This document shows positions 7,116-14,565 of a DNA stretch of 21,287 nt, piece after piece. Positions within the stretch are counted from its first letter, which is position 1. Each line of letters begins with the position of its first letter. The DNA is from JAWUXM01 sp034111325 (GTDB taxonomy: Bacteria > Pseudomonadota > Alphaproteobacteria > Rickettsiales > JABIRX01): positions 1-21,287 of the forward strand of contig JAWUXM010000028.1 of assembly GCA_034111325.1 (NCBI GenBank), given 5' to 3'. Both the position numbers and the translations under genes were made by a program. Below the pieces are notes generated by a model, which worked only from the letters and a program-made list of their open reading frames with translations, was not told the DNA's origin and ran no database searches.

Positions 7116-7544
7116 TTAGCCTTCGACTTTTTGGCCAGTGGAAGAATCAGTAGCCTTCTTAGCCTTGGATTCAGCAACTTTGATAGGATCAAAATCAACG
7201 AGCTCAATTATTGCTGTTGGTGCAGCATCACCTTTACGGTAACCTGTTTTGATTATTCTAGTGTAACCACCTGCTCTTTTTTTGAAACGTGGAGCAATTG
7301 TTGCAATAAGATTTTCTGCTGTTTGCGTACTTTGCAACTTTGTAATTAGGCTCTTTCTAGCATGCAATGTATTTTTCTTTGCAAGAGTGATTAGCTTCTC
7401 TGCAACTGGCCTTAAAGCTTTTGCTTTAGGCAAAGTTGTAGCAATTCTCTCATGTTGAAATAAGCTATTTGCCATATTAATAAATAAGGACTTTCTATGG
7501 GTAGATGTTCTACCTAATTTCTTTTGTTTAATACCATGTTTCAT
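7116..7544 (-). CDS. rplQ: 50S ribosomal protein L17, 142 aa
   Basis: Large-subunit protein near the peptide exit tunnel. The N-terminus MKHGIKQKKLGRTSTHRKS is typical, as are LITLAKK and RAGGYTRIIKTGYRKGDAAP followed by IELVD. The conserved core ends at about residue 117. A Lys/Ala/Ser-rich tail of about 24 residues follows, which is common but variable in alphaproteobacteria. It starts 2 nt after the rpoA stop and is the last gene of the ribosomal block. Confidence 0.98.
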   Translation of the reverse strand: MKHGIKQKKLGRTSTHRKSLFINMANSLFQHERIATTLPKAKALRPVAEKLITLAKKNTLHARKSLITKLQSTQTAENLIATIAPRFKKRAGGYTRIIKTGYRKGDAAPTAIIELVDFDPIKVAESKAKKATDSSTGQKVEG

Positions 7545-7546
7545 AT

Positions 7547-8575
7547 TTATGCCTCAAATGGGTCTTCGAATGATTTTGCTAAAGAATCGATATCTTCAGG
7601 TGGCCAGCTTGCTATATCCATGCCAAAACCAAGACTTAAGCTTGATAAAATAGCTTTAATTTCATTAAGAGATTTTCTACCAAAATTTGGTGTTCTAAGC
7701 ATGTCATATTCAGTACGTCTTACAAGATCACCAAGATATATGATGTTTTCATTTTTAAGACAATTTTGCGACCTAACTGATAATTCAAGCTCATCAACTT
7801 TTTTCAATAATACTGGATCAAATTTAAGGTCTACCGCTTTAGCAGGAGCAACAGCTTCAGAATAAGCATTTTCATCAAAATTAATGAACATACTAACTTG
7901 CTCTTTCATTATTTTAGCAGCAATAGCTAAAGTACTCTCAGGAGTAATTGAACCATTAGTTTCAATATCCATCACTAATTTATCATAGTCCGTAACTTGA
8001 CCAACACGACTATTCTCAACTTTATAAGCAACTTTTGTAATCGGGCTGAATACTGCATCAATTGGAATCAAGCCAACTTCTGTATTTGCTGCTTTATAAG
8101 GAGTCGCATCTCTATAGCCCTTTCCTACCTCAATTACAAATTCAACATCGAATTTTGCATCTTTATCTAACGTACAGATAACAAGATCCTTATTAATAAT
8201 TTCAAGACCTTGAGGCAATTCGATCTGACCAGCAGTCACTTCACATGGACCAACAGCTGATAATTTTGCTTTCTTTTTAGTAGCAGTGTCACCCTTGATG
8301 ATCACTAACTTAAAGTTTAGGATAATATCAATTAGATCTTCTCTAACGCCATTTATTGAATCCAACTCATGAATAATGCCCGCAATTTTCACTGCAGTAA
8401 TTGCCGTACCATAGATCGAAGATAATAAGACTCTTCTTAATGAATTACCTATTGTAATACCAAAACCTCTTTCTAAAGGCTCAACTACTATTTGAGCAGT
8501 TCTATCTTCATCCGCACCAGCGGTAAGAGACATTTTTGATGGTTTCATGAATTCTTTCCAGTTTTCAGCAAGCAT
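7547..8575 (-). CDS. rpoA: RNA polymerase alpha subunit, 342 aa
   Basis: Assembles the RNA polymerase core and contacts promoter DNA and activators. The N-terminal domain has VEPLERGFGITIGNSLRRVLLSS (31-53), the assembly signature. A linker at about 236-250 leads to the C-terminal domain (about 255-328), where ELSVRSQNCL holds Arg268 and Asn271, equivalent to the UP-element-binding Arg265 and Asn268 of E. coli. RTPNFGRKSLNEIKAIL and the closing SWPPED are also typical. The start MLAENWKEFMKPSK aligns with other alpha subunits. It sits between rpsK and rplQ as in most alphaproteobacteria, with no rpsD. Confidence 0.98.
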   Translation of the reverse strand: MLAENWKEFMKPSKMSLTAGADEDRTAQIVVEPLERGFGITIGNSLRRVLLSSIYGTAITAVKIAGIIHELDSINGVREDLIDIILNFKLVIIKGDTATKKKAKLSAVGPCEVTAGQIELPQGLEIINKDLVICTLDKDAKFDVEFVIEVGKGYRDATPYKAANTEVGLIPIDAVFSPITKVAYKVENSRVGQVTDYDKLVMDIETNGSITPESTLAIAAKIMKEQVSMFINFDENAYSEAVAPAKAVDLKFDPVLLKKVDELELSVRSQNCLKNENIIYLGDLVRRTEYDMLRTPNFGRKSLNEIKAILSSLSLGFGMDIASWPPEDIDSLAKSFEDPFEA

Positions 8576-8620
8576 ATTACTACCTAAAGTTATTATTTTA
8601 GAAAAATTAATAGAGAGAGA

Positions 8621-9007
8621 CTAAACTCTACGTCTTTTCTTCGGGCGACAACCATTATGTGGTATCGGAGTCTTATCTTTTATAGATGTTACCAAATACC
8701 CTAAAGATTGGAATGCTCTAAGCGCTGACTCCCTACCAGCACCTGGACCTTTAACTTCAATCCCAACAGTTTTTAAGCCATACTCCAACGCTTGTTTTCC
8801 AACTTGCTCTGCACATAATTGCGCAGCAAATGGCGTTGATTTCCTAGCGCCTTTAAAACCACATTTACCAGCGGAAGACCATGCAACTGCATTACCCTGC
8901 ATATCAGTAATTGTAATAATTGTGTTATTAAATGTTGCACTAATATGTACTACACCAACAGAAATATTGCGCTTTTCTTTGCGCTTTTTTTGAACTTTTT
9001 GAACCAT
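8621..9007 (-). CDS. rpsK: 30S ribosomal protein S11, 128 aa
   Basis: Platform protein of the small subunit contacting 16S rRNA near the E site. Recognised by GVVHISATFNNTIITITD (18-35), GFKGARKSTPFAAQ, VKGPGAGRESALRAFQSLG and the C-terminal PHNGCRPKKRRRV. The length is standard. It starts 9 nt after the rpsM stop; a 45-nt gap with no clear signal separates it from rpoA. Confidence 0.99.
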   Translation of the reverse strand: MVQKVQKKRKEKRNISVGVVHISATFNNTIITITDMQGNAVAWSSAGKCGFKGARKSTPFAAQLCAEQVGKQALEYGLKTVGIEVKGPGAGRESALRAFQSLGYLVTSIKDKTPIPHNGCRPKKRRRV

Positions 9008-9016
9008 GTTGTTATT

Positions 9017-9385
9017 TTACTTTTTCTTATTTGCAATTGCTTTAGCTTTACCCTTTCTAGTGCGGGCATTGTTATGTGTGTTTTGCCCACGCACCGGTAG
9101 CTTGGCTCTATGCCTTAAACCACGGTAGCAACCAAGATCCATGAGGCCCTTGATATTAGTGCTAACTTCACTTCTGAGGTTTCCCTCAACTTGATAGTTT
9201 TTATCAATAGATTCTCTAATAGCGATAAGCTCAGATTCCGTTAAATCTTTCACTCTGCGTTCAGAAGGAATCTTTAATTTATTACAAATATCAGATGCGC
9301 TAAAACGACCTATGCCGAATATATATGTTAGGGCAATCTCTACTCTTTTATTGGTGGGTATGTTTACCCCTGCGATACGAGCCAA
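9017..9385 (-). CDS. rpsM: 30S ribosomal protein S13, 122 aa, TTG start
   Basis: Head protein of the small subunit, contacting tRNA and the intersubunit bridge to L5. ARIAGVNIPTNKRVEIALTYIFGIG and RGLRHRAKLPVRGQNTHNNARTRKGK are diagnostic. The universally conserved N-terminus (M)ARIAGV begins at a TTG codon (9385-9383) and no ATG is available nearby, so a rare start is used for an essential abundant protein. The upstream signal is weak. The 184-nt gap before it is palindrome-rich (see separate entries), so this is where regulation of rpsM-rpsK-rpoA-rplQ would be expected. Confidence 0.98.
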   Translation of the reverse strand: MARIAGVNIPTNKRVEIALTYIFGIGRFSASDICNKLKIPSERRVKDLTESELIAIRESIDKNYQVEGNLRSEVSTNIKGLMDLGCYRGLRHRAKLPVRGQNTHNNARTRKGKAKAIANKKK

Positions 9386-9421
9386 ATTCTTAATCTATTT
9401 AAATTACTGTAAAAACACGTC

Positions 9422-9503
9422 AGATACTCTTAAATCCACTAATTCTCTAGAACATGTAGCCAAGCTTGACTACCAACCCCAGAATTGGAACGCAGGAGTA
9501 TCT
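9422..9503 (-). other. Concentric inverted repeats upstream of rpsM (candidate leader RNA or palindromic element)
   Basis: Three nested pairs share one centre. The outer pair is AGATACTC (9422-9429) with GAGTATCT (9496-9503), 8 bp perfect. The middle pair is AATTCT (9441-9446) with AGAATT (9481-9486), extended by CC/GG. The inner pair is an 18-nt palindrome at 9456-9473 (GTAG..CAAGCTTG..CTAC) with a single G-T/A-C mismatch. Transcribed toward rpsM it would fold as a rod-like hairpin ending 36 nt before the TTG start. No U-run follows, so it does not look like a terminator. Function unknown; the pairing is directly visible, the role is inferred. Confidence 0.5.
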
Positions 9504-9524
9504 TATAAATATTCTATATGTCAA
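9497..9524 (-). promoter_or_regulatory. Candidate promoter for rpsM-rpsK-rpoA-rplQ
   Basis: On the minus strand TTGACA (9524-9519) is followed after 16 nt by GATACT (9502-9497), a perfect -35 and a 4/6 -10. It would start transcription about 105 nt before rpsM. The -35 lies within one arm of the 9-bp inverted repeat at 9514-9543, and the -10 overlaps an arm of the concentric repeat. If it is used as drawn, the full concentric hairpin would not be transcribed from it. Confidence 0.35.
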
Positions 9525-9543
9525 ACAAAATATCGACATATAG
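9514..9543. repeat. 9-bp perfect inverted repeat, 12-nt spacer
   Basis: CTATATGTC (9514-9522) and GACATATAG (9535-9543) in the adk-rpsM gap. A second, perfect 12-bp palindrome, CTTTTATAAAAG, follows at 9546-9557. Neither is followed by a convincing U-run in the minus direction. They could be operator half-sites or a transcript hairpin after adk. Confidence 0.55.
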
Positions 9544-9569
9544 TGCTTTTATAAAAGGCTAGCACCACA

Positions 9570-10226
9570 TTAGAAGTTGCTAGCGATCTCATTACTGACA
9601 ACATCCATCTCTTGCATGCCGTCAATAACTATTAATTCTTCCAACTGCTTATAAAATCTAACAGTTGGCCGTGTTTCATTATCATAGGTCTCCAGCCTAA
9701 CCTTAACTAGCTCAACCGTATCATCCTTACGCCTAACGAACTCTTTACTACCACAAACATCACAGATGCCTTCTATTGCAGTTTTTTTGAATTTATCATG
9801 ATAACCAGCACCACAGTCCTTACAAGAAAAGCGCCCACTAATCCGCTCAGCGATAATATTATTGTCAACTTTAAGCTCCATTACTCTTATATCAGCTTTT
9901 GCAAATATTTGATGCTTAGTAAAAAATTCTTTTAATCTTTGTGCTTGCTGAATGTTACGTGGAAACCCATCCAATATAAAGCCATCCTTACAATCACTCT
10001 CTAACATCCTCTCTTCAATAGCCCTAATTACCAATTCATCAGGGACGAGTTTACCACCATCCATGTAAGATTTGATCTCTCTTCCACATTCTGAAGATTC
10101 ATCACTAACCGTACGACGTAATATGTCGCCAGTTGACAATTGTGGAATAGATAATTTTTTAGTAATAATAGAAGCTTGCGTTCCCTTACCAGAACCAGGC
10201 GCTCCGATTAAAATGATAATTTTCAT
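9570..10226 (-). CDS. adk: Adenylate kinase with zinc-type LID, 218 aa
   Basis: Interconverts ATP + AMP and 2 ADP in the cytoplasm. P-loop GAPGSGKGT (8-16), AMP-binding STGDILR (31-37) and DGFPRN (86-91) are all present. The LID domain carries Cys135, Cys138, Cys155 and Cys158 (C-x2-C-x16-C-x2-C), the structural zinc site seen in Gram-positive and some proteobacterial enzymes; E. coli Adk lacks it. The ATG overlaps the secY stop (TAATG), indicating translational coupling. The secY-adk order is standard in this operon. Confidence 0.97.
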   Translation of the reverse strand: MKIIILIGAPGSGKGTQASIITKKLSIPQLSTGDILRRTVSDESSECGREIKSYMDGGKLVPDELVIRAIEERMLESDCKDGFILDGFPRNIQQAQRLKEFFTKHQIFAKADIRVMELKVDNNIIAERISGRFSCKDCGAGYHDKFKKTAIEGICDVCGSKEFVRRKDDTVELVKVRLETYDNETRPTVRFYKQLEELIVIDGMQEMDVVSNEIASNF

Positions 10227-11557
10227 TAACGACTCTTTATTTTAGATTTCTTCCTAATAGAGTCATATCTATTACTTATCAAATGCGTTTGCGCTTGCGA
10301 CAATGTATCAATAGCAACATTTACAACAATTAAAAGGCTTGTACCACCGAGGTAGAATGGCAAAGAATATTTGGCGATAATAAATTCTGGAATAATACAA
10401 ATTAGTGCTAAGTAACCGGTACCTATTAAAGTAAGTCTTGTTAAGACATTATCTAGATATTTTGCTGTTGCATCACCAGGACGAATCCCTGGTATATAAC
10501 CGCCAAATTTCTTTAAATAATCCGCAGTTTCTTTTGTGTTAAATACCACTGCCGTATAGAAAAAACCAAAGAAAATAATTAAAGATGCATAAAGCAACAT
10601 AAATAATGGCTTTCCATGCGCTAAATTTCTACTGATAAATGCTATAATCTCAGAACCCTGCCCTACTTCACCAAACGACAAAATCGTCATTGGAAATAAT
10701 AAAATTGAACTGGCAAATATTGGTGGAATCACACCAGCAGTATTTAGCTTCAAAGGTAAATGTGATGACTCACTGGCATATTGCCCTGCTTTCCTTTGCG
10801 GGTATTGGATAATTAGTTTGCGCATCGATCTCTCCATAAAGATAATCGTCGCGATTAAACCAATCACTAATAAGATCACGGATAAAATTAGAACCGTAGA
10901 TAATGCTCCTGTCCGACCTAATTCAAAAGTACTTATAAACGCCCCTGGCAATTCAGCAACAATACCAGCGAATATAATCAATGATACACCATTACCAAGC
11001 CCACGATCAGTTATTTGATCCCCAAGCCAAATCAAGAATATTGTACTACCAGTTAAAGTAATGACCGTTGTTATTCTAAAAAACATTCCTGAATATAATA
11101 CAGCTGAACCTGCCGAACTAGACATATTCTCAAGACCTACCGATATCCCAAAACCTTGCACCAAGGCTAGAATAACCGTAAGATACTTTGTATATTGATT
11201 AATCTTACGACGGCCAGTTGCGCCACTTTTTTTAAGCTCTTCAAGATTTTTTGAAGTAGTTGTCATCAATTGCATAATAATCGACGCAGTAATATAAGGC
11301 ATCACATTAAGTGCAAAAATTGTCATCCTACCCAATGCACCCCCAGAGAACATGTTAAGCATGCCTAATATGCCGCCTTGGTTTTGTGATGAAATTTGCT
11401 TGAGAACAATTGGGTTAATCCCTGGTAAAGGAATATACGTACCAAAACGATAAACAACTAAAGCTAAAATAGTAAAGATTATGCGCTGTCTTAACTCTTT
11501 TGTCTTTTCCGCATAACCACTAGATGCTGCGTAAGATTGAGAAAGAGAAGAGCGCAT
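10226..11557 (-). CDS. secY: Protein translocase subunit SecY, 443 aa
   Basis: Central channel of the Sec translocon in the inner membrane, exporting and inserting proteins with SecE/SecG. Ten transmembrane segments are apparent, the first at about 26-45 (YRFGTYIPLPGI follows). Family stretches are LNMFSGGALGRMTIFALNVMPYITASIIMQL (plug/TM2, 67-97), GDQITDRGLGNGVSLIIF (179-196), LNTAGVIPPIFASS (271-284) and FGGYIPGIRPG (351-361). The short basic C-terminus (RYDSIRKKSKIKSR) is the cytoplasmic tail. It lies between rplO and adk as expected. Confidence 0.98.
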   Translation of the reverse strand: MRSSLSQSYAASSGYAEKTKELRQRIIFTILALVVYRFGTYIPLPGINPIVLKQISSQNQGGILGMLNMFSGGALGRMTIFALNVMPYITASIIMQLMTTTSKNLEELKKSGATGRRKINQYTKYLTVILALVQGFGISVGLENMSSSAGSAVLYSGMFFRITTVITLTGSTIFLIWLGDQITDRGLGNGVSLIIFAGIVAELPGAFISTFELGRTGALSTVLILSVILLVIGLIATIIFMERSMRKLIIQYPQRKAGQYASESSHLPLKLNTAGVIPPIFASSILLFPMTILSFGEVGQGSEIIAFISRNLAHGKPLFMLLYASLIIFFGFFYTAVVFNTKETADYLKKFGGYIPGIRPGDATAKYLDNVLTRLTLIGTGYLALICIIPEFIIAKYSLPFYLGGTSLLIVVNVAIDTLSQAQTHLISNRYDSIRKKSKIKSR

Positions 11558-11584
11558 AAATCCTTTATAAATATTATATCTTAA

Positions 11585-12088
11585 CTAACTTACAGATGCT
11601 TTAGTGGATCCTTTAGATGATCCCTTAGGTGATAGAGTAATGACTTCGCCTCCAGCTTTCTTAACAGCTTCAATTGCTACTTTAGATGCTTTATCAATTT
11701 CTATTTTAAGGGAGTCTTTTAATTTACCCTTAGCAAGTAATTTAATTAATTTTGCTGGGCTTTTAATAATGCCTAACTTAGCTAAATCTTCCTTTGTAAC
11801 AGAGCTCCCTGCTTTAATTTGCTTGTTATCTATTAACTCTTGTAGCTTACCAAGATTTATAACTGCATATTCAGTACGGAATATATTATGGAAACCACGT
11901 TTTGGCAATCTGATATGAATTGGCGTCTGACCACCTTCAAAACCTTTGATAGCAACACCTGATCTTGCTTTCTGACCTTTATGACCAGAACCCGCAGTTT
12001 TACCAGTCCCTGAGGCAATACCTCTACCTACTCGTTTCCTAGCTTTGCCTTTTGTTAGGCCTTGAAAATATTCTCCTGATAATGACAT
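11585..12088 (-). CDS. rplO: 50S ribosomal protein L15, 167 aa
   Basis: Late-assembly large-subunit protein. The glycine-rich N-terminal segment RKRVGRGIASGTGKTAG (17-33) and GHKGQKARSGVAIKGFEGGQ (35-54) are diagnostic, followed by LPKRGF. The globular domain ends in AVKKAGGEV. A Ser/Lys/Gly-rich tail of about 15 residues (SPKGSSKGSTKASVS) extends beyond the usual end. It lies between rpmD and secY. Confidence 0.98.
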   Translation of the reverse strand: MSLSGEYFQGLTKGKARKRVGRGIASGTGKTAGSGHKGQKARSGVAIKGFEGGQTPIHIRLPKRGFHNIFRTEYAVINLGKLQELIDNKQIKAGSSVTKEDLAKLGIIKSPAKLIKLLAKGKLKDSLKIEIDKASKVAIEAVKKAGGEVITLSPKGSSKGSTKASVS

Positions 12089-12114
12089 CTTTTTGACTTC
12101 AATATTTGTTTAAT

Positions 12115-12378
12115 TTATTTAACTTCTTCCACTTTTAACAAGTGGGCTACTTTTTTAATCATCCCTCTAACAGCTGGAGTATCTTCTAATGTATATGAAG
12201 AATTAGTCTTCCTGAGACCTAAACCTTTTACAGTAGCTTTAACACCCTTGACAGTTTTCATGACGCTCCTAATTAGCGTAACTTTTACTTGTTTCTTGCT
12301 TTCAGCTTTTTTAGCTACTGCTTTTTTAGCCGGAGCTTTTTTAGCCGGAGCTTTTGTAACTATCTTTTCTTTAGTCAT
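12115..12378 (-). CDS. rpmD: 50S ribosomal protein L30 with a basic N-terminal extension, 87 aa
   Basis: The core from about residue 30 (KQVKVTLIRSVMKT, GLGLRKTNSSYTLEDTPAVRGMIKKVAHLLKVEE) is ordinary L30, which is normally about 60 residues. It is preceded by 29 residues rich in Lys/Ala/Pro, with the repeat AKKAP/AKKAP/AKKAV. No ATG, GTG or TTG occurs in frame between ATG12378 and the core, so the extension should be translated. It is encoded by 15-bp tandem repeats. Histone H1-like Lys/Ala/Pro tails bind nucleic acid, so added rRNA contacts are plausible (inference). Confidence 0.95.
   Translation of the reverse strand: MTKEKIVTKAPAKKAPAKKAVAKKAESKKQVKVTLIRSVMKTVKGVKATVKGLGLRKTNSSYTLEDTPAVRGMIKKVAHLLKVEEVK
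12305..12349. repeat. Three 15-bp tandem repeats in rpmD
   Basis: Units begin GCTTTTTTAGC at 12305, 12320 and 12335. The last two are identical (GCTTTTTTAGCCGGA) and the first differs in its final bases; a partial fourth follows. They encode the AKKAP/AKKAV repeats at the L30 N-terminus. Repeat number could vary without a frameshift. Confidence 0.9.
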
Positions 12379-12396
12379 AACTTATAACCTATATTT

Positions 12397-12924
12397 TTAA
12401 GAATTATTTCTTTTTCCTACTACATCTCCTATTTTTTTGCCTCTTTTTGCAGCAATTGATTTAGGAGACTCCATGTTTTGTAACGCATCAAATGTTGCCT
12501 TTACAATATTATATGGGTTAGATGCTGAGATAGACTTAGATACTACGTCATGTATGCCTAGAGCTTCAAACACCGCTCTCATCACACCACCAGCTATAAT
12601 ACCTGTACCAGATGGAGCACTTCTAATTACAACTTTAGCTGCTCCATAGTTGCCATATACATCATGATGTAAGGTCCTTGCTTCACGCAAAGGAATTCTT
12701 ATTAATGCTTTTTTAGCTGCCTTAGTAGCTTTGGCACGAGCCTCAGTTACTTCTTTTGCTTTACCAGTTCCAAAACCAACCATTCCCTTCTTGTCGCCAA
12801 CAACAACCAAGGCTGCAAAACCAAAGTTTCTACCACCTTTTACAACTTTAGTAACTCTGTTGACGTTAACAACTTTTTCAAAAAATTCTGGAGAAGCGCT
12901 TTCTTTCATATTTGTATTTCTCAT
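12397..12924 (-). CDS. rpsE: 30S ribosomal protein S5, 175 aa
   Basis: Small-subunit protein near the mRNA entry site, important for accuracy. VVKGGRNFGFAALVVVGDKKGMVGFGTGKAKEV (27-59) and RSAPSGTGIIAGGVMRAVFEALGIHDVVSKS are diagnostic, as is PYNIVKATFDAL. Two starts are possible: ATG12924 (given) or ATG12909, which would drop MRNTN. Neither has a decisive Shine-Dalgarno: AAGGA inside the end of rplR is about 14 nt before the first, and GAGA precedes the second. Confidence 0.97.
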   Translation of the reverse strand: MRNTNMKESASPEFFEKVVNVNRVTKVVKGGRNFGFAALVVVGDKKGMVGFGTGKAKEVTEARAKATKAAKKALIRIPLREARTLHHDVYGNYGAAKVVIRSAPSGTGIIAGGVMRAVFEALGIHDVVSKSISASNPYNIVKATFDALQNMESPKSIAAKRGKKIGDVVGKRNNS

Positions 12925-12926
12925 AT

Positions 12927-13295
12927 TTAAAAATTAAATCCTTGTGTTCTAGCTTCATCAGCAAAAGCTTTTATTTTACCATGATAAAGATGTGACCCAC
13001 GGTCAAACTTAACACCTCGTTCTTTAGCAATTTTATCAATGCCTGCTTTTTTAGCATTATCAAACATTTCTACAGCAACTTTCTTTGCAGTTTCAACATT
13101 AATGATATTTCCTTTCATTTTATATGATGATGATGAGACTAAAGTTTCTCCCTTCAAATCATCTATAAGCTGTGCATAAAGATTCTTGTTAGAAACAAAC
13201 ACTGAAAGTCTTAATTTATCATTACGTGTTTTTTTCAAAGAATAGCGAACTCGCTGTTTTCTTTTTTGACGCTTTTCATTAACTGTATTAGACAT
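12927..13295 (-). CDS. rplR: 50S ribosomal protein L18, 122 aa
   Basis: 5S rRNA-binding protein of the central protuberance. Core features are RVRYSLKKTRNDKLRLSVFVSNKNLYAQLIDD (16-47), DRGSHLYHGKIKAFADEARTQGF at the C-terminus, and a basic N-terminus. The length is standard. It lies 13 nt after rplF and 2 nt before rpsE. Confidence 0.98.
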   Translation of the reverse strand: MSNTVNEKRQKRKQRVRYSLKKTRNDKLRLSVFVSNKNLYAQLIDDLKGETLVSSSSYKMKGNIINVETAKKVAVEMFDNAKKAGIDKIAKERGVKFDRGSHLYHGKIKAFADEARTQGFNF

Positions 13296-13308
13296 AACTC
13301 AATATATT

Positions 13309-13842
13309 TTATTTTTTCTTTCCTTCTTTTCTAACGATATACTCGTCAGAAACTTTAACACCCTTACCCTTATATGGCTCAGGAGGTCTTTGACTTCTAA
13401 TTACTGCTGCAACCTGACCAACAATTTGCTTATCATTACCTTCTATAGTAACAGCGGTTGGCTTCGGACAAGTGATTTTAACAGTTTCAGGTATAGCAAA
13501 TTTAATATCATGACTATAACCTAAGCTTAAAGTTAAATGTTTATTATCACTAGAGGCTTTATAACCAACACCAGTTATTATTAACTCTTTCTTAAACCCT
13601 TCAGAAACACCAGTCACCATGTTAGCAATTAAGCTTCTGGTTAGACCCCATCTCTGCCTAGCGGTTTTTGTCTTTTTAACTAAAGATACGTTAACAACAT
13701 TATCCTCCAGCTTTGCGATAACATTATCACAAAACTTACTTTCCAAAGAACCACGTGGCCCTTCAACAGTAACTGTTGGCCAATTAATATTGACCTTTAC
13801 ATTTTCAGCTACAGCGATGGGTGCTTTTCCAATACGAGACAT
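13309..13842 (-). CDS. rplF: 50S ribosomal protein L6, 177 aa
   Basis: Binds 23S rRNA near the sarcin-ricin loop and factor-binding site. Two repeated domains are seen; RWGLTRSLIANMVTGVSEGF and the C-terminal RSQRPPEPYKGKGVKVSDEYIVRKEGKKK are diagnostic. I chose ATG13842 because MSRIGKAPIAV is the conserved N-terminus. A TTG three codons upstream (13851) would add residues not usual for L6. It lies 14 nt after rpsH. Confidence 0.98.
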   Translation of the reverse strand: MSRIGKAPIAVAENVKVNINWPTVTVEGPRGSLESKFCDNVIAKLEDNVVNVSLVKKTKTARQRWGLTRSLIANMVTGVSEGFKKELIITGVGYKASSDNKHLTLSLGYSHDIKFAIPETVKITCPKPTAVTIEGNDKQIVGQVAAVIRSQRPPEPYKGKGVKVSDEYIVRKEGKKK

Positions 13843-13856
13843 ATATACCAAATCTA

Positions 13857-14243
13857 CTAAAATACATTACATAAAACTTCACCGCCAACATTCTGCTCTT
13901 TTGCAGATTGATCAGATAACACTCCTCTTGGCGTTGATAATATCACCGTTCCTAAGCCACTATAAAAACTTTGCAGCTCTTTGATCGGTGAATAAACTCT
14001 TCTTCCCGGTTTAGAAACTTTCGTAATTTCTTTAATAACCGGCTTACCATTACTATATTTCAAGGTTACAAGCACATATTTCTTAACGCCCTCTCCTTCA
14101 GCAACATAATTTTCAATAAAACCTTCTACTTTTAACACGTCCAAAACTCCCAAACCTAGTTTAGAACAATTAGTTTTCACAGTAGCTAACCTTGCCATCT
14201 GACCGTTACGAATTCTAGTAATTAAATCTGCGATTATATCCAT
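13857..14243 (-). CDS. rpsH: 30S ribosomal protein S8, 128 aa
   Basis: Primary 16S rRNA-binding protein of the central domain and, in E. coli, the translational repressor of the spc operon. DIIADLITRIRNGQ at the start and STPRGVLSDQSAKEQNVGGEVLCNVF at the end are diagnostic. No obvious S8 target-like structure was identified in the neighbouring short gaps. It starts 4 nt after the rpsN stop. Confidence 0.98.
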   Translation of the reverse strand: MDIIADLITRIRNGQMARLATVKTNCSKLGLGVLDVLKVEGFIENYVAEGEGVKKYVLVTLKYSNGKPVIKEITKVSKPGRRVYSPIKELQSFYSGLGTVILSTPRGVLSDQSAKEQNVGGEVLCNVF

Positions 14244-14247
14244 CCTA

Positions 14248-14553
14248 CTACCAACTTGATTTGATTATACCGGGTATAAGACCAAAACCGGCACCATCCC
14301 TTATTGCAATCCTTGATAACCCAAATGCTCCATAGTAACCTCTTGGCCTACCTGTGATATTACAACGATTTCTTATTCTTACTTTTGCAGAATTTCTAGG
14401 CAAGCTAGCCAATCTAACTTGCGCCTCAAACCTTTCTTCCATAGAAATGCTTTTATTCATAACGATAGCTTTTAGCTTCTGCCTTTTATCATAAGCAGAC
14501 TTAACTAATTTTATTCTTCTATCGTTTTTTGCGACTGCGCTAATTTTTGCCAT
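14248..14553 (-). CDS. rpsN: 30S ribosomal protein S14 (zinc-free long form), 101 aa
   Basis: Head protein of the small subunit. The 101-residue length and a single cysteine (in RNRCNITGRPRGYYGAFGLSR, 61-81) mark the C-minus long form, which lacks the two CxxC zinc pairs of the 61-residue type. This form is usual in proteobacteria. It lies between rplE and rpsH. Confidence 0.98.
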   Translation of the reverse strand: MAKISAVAKNDRRIKLVKSAYDKRQKLKAIVMNKSISMEERFEAQVRLASLPRNSAKVRIRNRCNITGRPRGYYGAFGLSRIAIRDGAGFGLIPGIIKSSW

Positions 14554-14565
14554 TTTTATAAATTT

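Noticed and set aside
7077..7120. Possible rplQ terminator: AGGCTA/TAGCCT arms followed by ATTTTT
   Set aside because: The loop is about 31 nt, the stem is only 6 bp and a competing AAAAATCT/AGATTTTT pairing exists; too weak to annotate.
9422..9503. tRNA-like outline (8-bp end stem, about 82 nt)
   Set aside because: No T-loop GTTCGA motif, no anticodon arm of the right geometry and no CCA-type end; the pairs are concentric, not cloverleaf.
9312..9554. A plus-strand open frame of 80 codons across the rpsM start and the adk-rpsM gap
   Set aside because: It lies antisense to rpsM and over the palindromes, with no recognisable domain or ribosome binding site.
9386..9569. Checked for rpmJ (L36) or another small gene between adk and rpsM
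   Set aside because: No frame shows the L36 pattern (MKVRAS...C..C) or any other recognisable protein on the minus strand.
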